From JBBDWZ01 sp050732575 (GTDB lineage: Bacteria; Gemmatimonadota; Gemmatimonadetes; Longimicrobiales; RSA9), in contig JBOHRF010000182.1 in NCBI GenBank assembly GCA_050732575.1, positions 1 through 9,738 of the forward strand: 9,738 nt of DNA. The letters are read 5' to 3'. Shown in pieces: positions 5,445 through 9,738 of this stretch. The notes under the pieces were generated by a model. The model worked only from the letters and a program-made list of their open reading frames with translations, was not told where the DNA came from and made no database searches. The translations under genes and the position numbers were made by a program. The first letter of the stretch is position 1. Every line of letters starts with the position of its first letter.

Positions 5445-7277
5445 TCAGTTCACAGGCTCGAACGCCCAGTTGACCACGCCAATTGCGGTCCAGGTCAGTC
5501 CGATCAAGGGCGGCCACCAGGCTCCGGTCAGGAACAACGCGAAGGTGAGAACCACACCAACGGCCGTGATGATGGGCCAGTAGGAAGGCGGCGGCATGTG
5601 AATGTGCGGCTCCATGGCGCCGCGTGCAGCATCCTCTACGCGTGCGGCTTCCACCCAGAGCGGCTCGCGACTGTGCACAGTTGGAATGCGATTGAAGTTG
5701 TGTTCCGGTGGTGGCGATGTAGTCGCCCACTCGAGAGTAGCGGCGCCCCATGGATTCGGGCCGGCTGTTTCACCGCGCCCGTAACTGCGCACCAGGTTGT
5801 AGACCAGCAATAACACAGCAATGGCCTGCACATAGGCGCCGGCCGTGGACAGTTGATTCAACCCGGTGAGATTGAGCTCGGCCGAATACGTGAAGATGCG
5901 GCGCGGCATGCCCAGCAGCCCAATCCAGTGTTGGGGCATGAAGGTCAGGTTGAAGCCAATGAAGAAGAGCCAGAAATTCCACTTGCCCAGCTTCTCGCTC
6001 ATGAACCTGCCCGTGACCTTCGGGAACCAGAAATACAGGCTGCCGAAGATGGCAAAGATGAGTCCGCCAATCAGCACGTAGTGGAAGTGAGCCACCACGA
6101 AGTACGTGTCAGTCTGTTGCAGGTTGTGCGGTGAGGTAGCGTGCATCATGCCCGAGATGCCGCCGATCGTGAAGGTGGCCACCATGCCAATCGCGTAGAG
6201 CATGGCCGTGTTGAGGTGAAGCGAACCGCCCCACATGGTGGCCAGCCAGTTGAAGATCTTAACGCCAGTCGGTATCGCGATGATCATGGTGGCAATGGTG
6301 AAGAACGCATCGGCAATGGGGCCCAGCCCGGTGGCGAACATGTGGTGCGACCACACACCCCAGCCAATGAGTCCGATCAGCGCGCCGGAGTAGACCATGA
6401 CCGCGTAGCCAAACATCGGCTTCCTGGAGAACGTGGGAATGATCTCGGATACTATGCCGAATGCGGGCAGGATCAGGATGTAGACCTCCGGATGTCCGAA
6501 CATCCAGAACAGGTGCTGCCAGAGCACAGGGTCGCCGCCCGCCTGGGTCACGAAGAAGTTGGTACTCCAGAAGCGGTCGAACGTGAGCAGAAACAAGGCA
6601 ACCGCCAGCACGGGCAGCGCGGTCACGATCAGGAAGCTGGTGATGAACGCCATCCAGGTGAACAGCGGCATGCGCATCAAGCGCATGCCGGGCGCACGCA
6701 AGTTAATGATGGTGGTGATGAAGTTGACACCGCCCATGATGGAGGCGGCGCCCAGAGCTTGCAGCCCGAGTACCCAGAAATCGATGTTGAGGCCGGGTGA
6801 ATATTGCTTTGACGTGAGGTTGGCGTAGCCGAACCAGCCGCCATTGGGTGCAGCGCCCATGAAGAAGCTGGCGTTCATGAAAATGGCGGCGAACAGAAAA
6901 ATCCAGAACGAGAGAGCATTGAGCCGTGGAAAGGCAACGTCACGCGCTCCGATCTGGAGTGGCACGATGTAGTTGAAGAGCGCCACTGCGATGGGCATAC
7001 CGACCAGGAACACCATGGTCGTGCCATGCATGGTGAAGATCTGGTTGTACAGCTCGGCGCTGATGAAGTCGTTTTCCGGTTTGGCCAGCTGCGTGCGAAT
7101 CAGCATTGCTTCCAGCCCACCGACCAGCATGAAGAACAGCGCGGCTACGCCGTACAGAATGCCGATCTTCTTGTGATCGACGGTGGTGAGCCAGTCCACG
7201 ATGCCAGTGCGCCTCCCCTTCGGCGCCACGGGCAATGGCACTTCCAGCGAGACCATTTCGGTCGTATCCGTTCTCAT
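5445..7277 (-). CDS. coxA: Cytochrome c oxidase subunit I (A1-type catalytic subunit)
   Basis: The 610-residue catalytic subunit reduces oxygen to water and pumps protons. Expected ligands are present: His84 ('TMHGTT') and His399 for low-spin heme a, His397 for high-spin heme a3 ('AHFHYV'), and His262, His311 and His312 for CuB. His262-Pro-Glu264-Val-Tyr266 holds the cross-linked Tyr and the A1-family glutamate. Lys340 ('PTGVK') marks the K-channel and Asp113 ('ARDVAFPRLN') the D-channel entrance. After the normal twelve helices and the conserved 'NPWGAATLEWATTSPPPEHN', a C-terminal extension (about 555-610) adds two further hydrophobic segments, as in some caa3-type subunits. The ATG at 7277 shares ATGA with the coxB stop. 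It is preferred over in-frame starts to 7541, which read through coxB in another frame into Arg-rich noise. The next gene is coxC after a repeat-rich gap. Confidence 0.97.
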   Translation of the reverse strand: MRTDTTEMVSLEVPLPVAPKGRRTGIVDWLTTVDHKKIGILYGVAALFFMLVGGLEAMLIRTQLAKPENDFISAELYNQIFTMHGTTMVFLVGMPIAVALFNYIVPLQIGARDVAFPRLNALSFWIFLFAAIFMNASFFMGAAPNGGWFGYANLTSKQYSPGLNIDFWVLGLQALGAASIMGGVNFITTIINLRAPGMRLMRMPLFTWMAFITSFLIVTALPVLAVALFLLTFDRFWSTNFFVTQAGGDPVLWQHLFWMFGHPEVYILILPAFGIVSEIIPTFSRKPMFGYAVMVYSGALIGLIGWGVWSHHMFATGLGPIADAFFTIATMIIAIPTGVKIFNWLATMWGGSLHLNTAMLYAIGMVATFTIGGISGMMHATSPHNLQQTDTYFVVAHFHYVLIGGLIFAIFGSLYFWFPKVTGRFMSEKLGKWNFWLFFIGFNLTFMPQHWIGLLGMPRRIFTYSAELNLTGLNQLSTAGAYVQAIAVLLLVYNLVRSYGRGETAGPNPWGAATLEWATTSPPPEHNFNRIPTVHSREPLWVEAARVEDAARGAMEPHIHMPPPSYWPIITAVGVVLTFALFLTGAWWPPLIGLTWTAIGVVNWAFEPVN

Positions 7278-8449
7278 TTCAGGCTCACGAGATACGCAGC
7301 AATGGCGCGTATCTCGTCCTCGCTCAATCCGCTGGGAGGCATGCCGCCACCGCCTTGCTGCGCGCCGGGCATGAGCACGCCCGGCTTCAGGCTCTGCGGA
7401 TCGCGAATCCACGCCTCGACGTTGGCTTGCGTGTTGGGACGCGCGCCCGCGCCCACGTAGCGCCGGGCGCCGAAGCGCGTGAGGTTGGGGCCGAGCACGC
7501 CGCGCGCAGTCGTGCCCTGAACGGTGTGACAGGCAATGCAAACTTTGCTGGTGAAGATCTGCTGTCCGCGCACTACGTCACTTTGCGGGCCGACCGGCGT
7601 CGCCGGTCCCTGCAGAGGCGAGGGCGCGGTTGACTGCGTGCGTGTTGGGCCTGCTGCCCTCGAGGTGTCCACGGGCGGCGCGGGCACTGGTGTTGTTGCG
7701 TCAGCGGTCGCGCCCATGGCTTGCACCCAGGCAGTAAACTCGGCCGGTGAAACGGCCACGATGGCCATGCGCATGATGGCGTGTGATATACCACAAAACT
7801 CGGCGCATTGCCCGTAGTAATAGCCCGGTTGCTCGATGTTGAAGGTGAGATGATTGGAACGTGCGCTGCGCTCATCGGGTCCGCCGCGCGGCCGTGGATT
7901 GACGTCTCGTTTGCCGCCCACGCGCGGTATCCAAAAACTGTGAATGACATCGGCCGAGTGCATGGCCAGATGGATTTCGCGGCCCACCGGCAGGTACAGC
8001 TCGTTGGCCGTTACTACGCCGTACTCCGGGTAGCGGAATTCCCACCACCACTGATGACCGATGACTTCCACGGTGAGCGCATCGGACCCGGCCCGGCGCT
8101 GCGTCTCGAATGTGGTTTGAATCGTGGGAATCGATATGAACAGGACGATGACGGCGGGGATCACGGTCCACAGGAATTCCAGTTTGACATTGCCGTGGAC
8201 TTGCTTGGGCTTGGGCTGACCGGGGCGGGCGCGGAAGCGAATCATGCTGTAGACAATCAGGAGCTCTACCAGCAGTAGAATTCCGATGGTCCACCAGAAG
8301 GTGTTGGCGAACAGACGATTAAGCACACGACCAAATTCGCTGACAGGCTCAAACGTCGTCTGTGCGTATTGGTCGCCGCACGCCGCGAGCAACAGCAGGG
8401 CTGTCCAGAACCATGGGCGTTGCCAGCAACGCCGCACCCAGAACCCCAT
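7274..8449 (-). CDS. coxB: Cytochrome c oxidase subunit II with fused cytochrome c domain
   Basis: The 391-residue protein begins with a lipoprotein-type signal ('LLLLAACG', lipidation at Cys24), followed by two helices at about 51-70 and 92-110. The CuA cupredoxin domain has 'VEVIGHQWWWEFRYPEYG', His170 ('IHSFWIP'), and Cys215, Glu217, Cys219, His223 and Met226 in 'GQCAEFCGISHAIM', a complete binuclear CuA site. A Pro/Thr/Ala-rich linker (about 247-290) leads to a C-terminal class I cytochrome c domain with Cys304-IA-Cys307-His308 for covalent heme and Met360 ('GVLMPGA') as likely axial ligand. This fusion defines a caa3-type oxidase, accepting electrons directly through its own heme c. The ATG at 8449 precedes the signal sequence, with AGAG/GAGG purines just upstream. 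The gene starts 78 bases after ctaA and overlaps coxA by ATGA. Confidence 0.97.
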   Translation of the reverse strand: MGFWVRRCWQRPWFWTALLLLAACGDQYAQTTFEPVSEFGRVLNRLFANTFWWTIGILLLVELLIVYSMIRFRARPGQPKPKQVHGNVKLEFLWTVIPAVIVLFISIPTIQTTFETQRRAGSDALTVEVIGHQWWWEFRYPEYGVVTANELYLPVGREIHLAMHSADVIHSFWIPRVGGKRDVNPRPRGGPDERSARSNHLTFNIEQPGYYYGQCAEFCGISHAIMRMAIVAVSPAEFTAWVQAMGATADATTPVPAPPVDTSRAAGPTRTQSTAPSPLQGPATPVGPQSDVVRGQQIFTSKVCIACHTVQGTTARGVLGPNLTRFGARRYVGAGARPNTQANVEAWIRDPQSLKPGVLMPGAQQGGGGMPPSGLSEDEIRAIAAYLVSLK

Positions 8450-8470
8450 CCCCTCAACTCTCTATGACGC

Positions 8471-8501
8471 AAAAGCCGGTGCCCGGCCGTCAATAGCCGG
8501 G
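8471..8501 (-). promoter_or_regulatory. Two competing hairpins in the ctaA-coxB gap, attenuator-like
   Basis: In transcript order (minus strand) CCCGGC (8501-8496) can pair with GCCGGG (8487-8482). Alternatively GCCGG (8487-8483) pairs with CCGGC (8479-8475), immediately followed by TTTT (8474-8471). The second is a short intrinsic-terminator shape and the first would prevent it. The stems are only 5-6 bp and no leader peptide or ligand-binding fold is seen, so a regulatory role is tentative. Confidence 0.35.
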
Positions 8502-8527
8502 GAGCTTACAGTGGGATGTCCTGCGGG

Positions 8528-9517
8528 TCAAGCCAATGGAGCGGCGATTGGTCGTTCGTGCGTTTGCGCCGTGGTATGCGCTGCAGCTGCGCGTGCGAGC
8601 GTGGTCCACGCTACGATGGCGGCCCAGGTGGCCGCACCAACACCAAGGTGCAGCACCTGCAAATGGCTGGGCAGGTGCAGCAGCACGAGTGCGGCGGCAA
8701 CAACAATTTGCCCGGCCACCAGCAGCAGCGCGTACACGGCGGCACGTCGTATCAGGCTCGGTATTCGCTGCGCTCGCAACGCAACCACTAACACGTGCAG
8801 CAATAGCGCGAAGGCCAACAGTCGATGACCCCAGTGCACGTGTACTTGCGGTACACTGGCGGGAAGCAATGTGCCATTACAAAGCGGAAAACCCTGACAC
8901 GCTTGCGGCGCACTCGTAGTGTTGGCGGTCAGAGCGCCGAGTGTGATGGCGCTGAAAGCCAGAATGGCCGCAGCCGTGGCCGCTCGCGCGTGGCGCCGCG
9001 CTGCCGCCGGCTCCTCCGGTGCACCGACCGTGCCGAGCGCGCCTGCGCGCACCGCGCCCACCAGCAGCATGCCCAGTATGATGAGAGCCGTCATGAAGTG
9101 CACGACCACCACCGCCGTGGGCAACTCGAGCCAGACGGTCACCGCGCCCAGCAGTCCCTGCACCAGGACCAGAAAAACGACCCCGTACGCGGGCGCCGCC
9201 AGGCCGCCCGGCCCGCGAAAGCGCGGATGCTTGCGATGCCGGTATGCGTAGAGCGCCAATCCAATCAGCACGAGTCCGATGGTGACTCCCAACAGACGGT
9301 GCATGTACTCGATCAGCGTCTCGACCGTGAACTCCGGAATCCAAACACCATGGCACTTCGGCCAGTCATCACCACAACCCAGGCCCGAGCCCGTGATGCG
9401 CACCAGCCCACCAAACAGGACCAGCAAATACGTGTAAACCGCGGCAAACAGCGAGAACCGGCCGAAACGGCGCACGGCAACATCTGCAACCGCCGTTTGC
9501 CTATGGATTGTGGACAT
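8528..9517 (-). CDS. ctaA: Heme A synthase (CtaA/COX15)
   Basis: The 329-residue, eight-helix membrane enzyme oxidises the C8 methyl of heme O to the formyl group of heme A, the cofactor needed by CoxA. Visible hallmarks are the N-terminal 'GGLVRITGSGLGCGDDWPKC' with the Cys48/Cys55 pair, 'LIEYMHRLLG' with Glu70 and His73, His140 ('VVVHFMTAL'), a second cysteine pair Cys207/Cys213 ('ACQGFPLC'), His231 in 'HWGHRLLAF' and His290 in 'VLHLGVGAATW'. These four histidines match the heme ligands of the two four-helix halves; cysteine pairs in both halves are typical of the Bacillus-like class. The start is the ATG at 9517, with GGAG 10 bases upstream. It is the first gene of the cluster in this window; a tandem-repeat array begins about 75 bases upstream, so the operon promoter lies in the short intervening stretch or beyond the array. 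Confidence 0.94.
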   Translation of the reverse strand: MSTIHRQTAVADVAVRRFGRFSLFAAVYTYLLVLFGGLVRITGSGLGCGDDWPKCHGVWIPEFTVETLIEYMHRLLGVTIGLVLIGLALYAYRHRKHPRFRGPGGLAAPAYGVVFLVLVQGLLGAVTVWLELPTAVVVVHFMTALIILGMLLVGAVRAGALGTVGAPEEPAAARRHARAATAAAILAFSAITLGALTANTTSAPQACQGFPLCNGTLLPASVPQVHVHWGHRLLAFALLLHVLVVALRAQRIPSLIRRAAVYALLLVAGQIVVAAALVLLHLPSHLQVLHLGVGAATWAAIVAWTTLARAAAAHTTAQTHERPIAAPLA

Positions 9518-9594
9518 GAGTGTGGTGCTCCAGGACTACGCAGTTGTTGCAAGCAACGCGAAGATAGAGGGAATGGACGGATTGAGGAAGTAGC

Positions 9595-9738
9595 GGGCGT
9601 GACGACGTAACGGGCGTGATGGGCGTGATGGGCGTAACGGGCGTGATGGGCGTGACGGGCGTAACGGGCGTAACGGGCGTAACGGGCGTAACGGGCGTAA
9701 CGGGCGTAACGGGCGTAACGGGCGTAACGGGCGTAACG
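9595..9738. repeat. 9-bp tandem repeat array upstream of ctaA, running off the window
   Basis: The unit is gggcgtaac. Nine identical copies run from 9657 to 9737 and continue past the edge. Towards ctaA the array becomes mixed: gggcgtgac (9595-9603), a shortened unit (9604-9611), gggcgtgat (9612-9629, two copies), gggcgtaac (9630-9638), gggcgtgat (9639-9647) and gggcgtgac (9648-9656). The period is three codons and several frames stay open, but no start or family feature shows it is translated. It is most simply an intergenic minisatellite. Confidence 0.95.

Noticed and set aside
4719..5813. Long plus-strand frame of 364 codons opposite coxC and coxA
   Set aside because: It is antisense to genes with clear conserved motifs and has His/Arg/Gln-rich composition typical of shadow frames in GC-rich DNA.
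7278..7541. Upstream extension of coxA
   Set aside because: The added residues are the coxB cytochrome c region read in the wrong frame; the ATGA overlap at 7274-7277 gives the normal N-terminus.
9595..9738. Collagen-like Gly-Val-Thr reading of the array on the plus strand, or a CRISPR array
   Set aside because: No start codon or flanking domain supports a collagen-like protein, and the 9-bp units have no spacers, so it is not CRISPR.
1..9738. tRNA or rRNA genes, transposases, integrases, defence genes
   Set aside because: None recognised on either strand; no cloverleaf, IS-type inverted repeats or attachment site seen.

Overview
The window is a high-GC bacterial chromosome segment dominated by one minus-strand gene cluster for an aa3/caa3-type (A1-class) cytochrome c oxidase. 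In transcription order, right to left, it reads: heme A synthase ctaA (9517-8528), coxB with a fused cytochrome c domain (8449-7274), coxA (7277-5445), coxC (5318-4728), coxD (4631-4212), a Caa3-type assembly factor ctaG (4206-3355) and a small two-helix membrane protein (3358-3143). coxB/coxA and ctaG/small ORF share ATGA stop-start overlaps, so these pairs are probably translationally coupled. The genes form a pathway: CtaA makes heme A, CtaG helps insert copper, and CoxA-D are the enzyme. No ctaB (heme O synthase) or SCO gene is visible; they may lie outside the window.

To the left (about 1.5-3.1 kb) is a gene graveyard with at least three recognisable broken genes. The first is the C-terminal part of an RND-type periplasmic adaptor running in frame into a Clp_N repeat, with a one-base frameshift near its front (minus strand). 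The second is the first ~60 codons of a DinB-family protein (plus strand), also frameshifted. The third is an isoprenylcysteine-carboxylmethyltransferase-like gene (minus strand) broken by an exact 16-bp tandem duplication, a one-base deletion and further decay or loss of its catalytic region. None of these is evident from long open frames; they appear when the frames are read together.

Further left is an intact outer-membrane beta-barrel 'transporter / neuromedin U-like' gene (1252-344, minus). The window opens with the end of a Met/His-rich protein of unknown function on the plus strand (to 199).

The right edge runs into a 9-bp tandem repeat array just upstream of ctaA that continues beyond the window. 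Shorter repeats and inverted repeats fill the coxA-coxC and coxC-coxD gaps.

The gene content (caa3 oxidase with a cytochrome c-fused CoxB, a DinB remnant, a Clp_N remnant, a neuromedin-U-like porin) would suit a soil or environmental phylum such as Gemmatimonadota. This is inference from remembered family distributions, at low confidence. I do not see a novel defence or mobile system. The most unusual content is the decayed gene cluster and the intergenic repeats.
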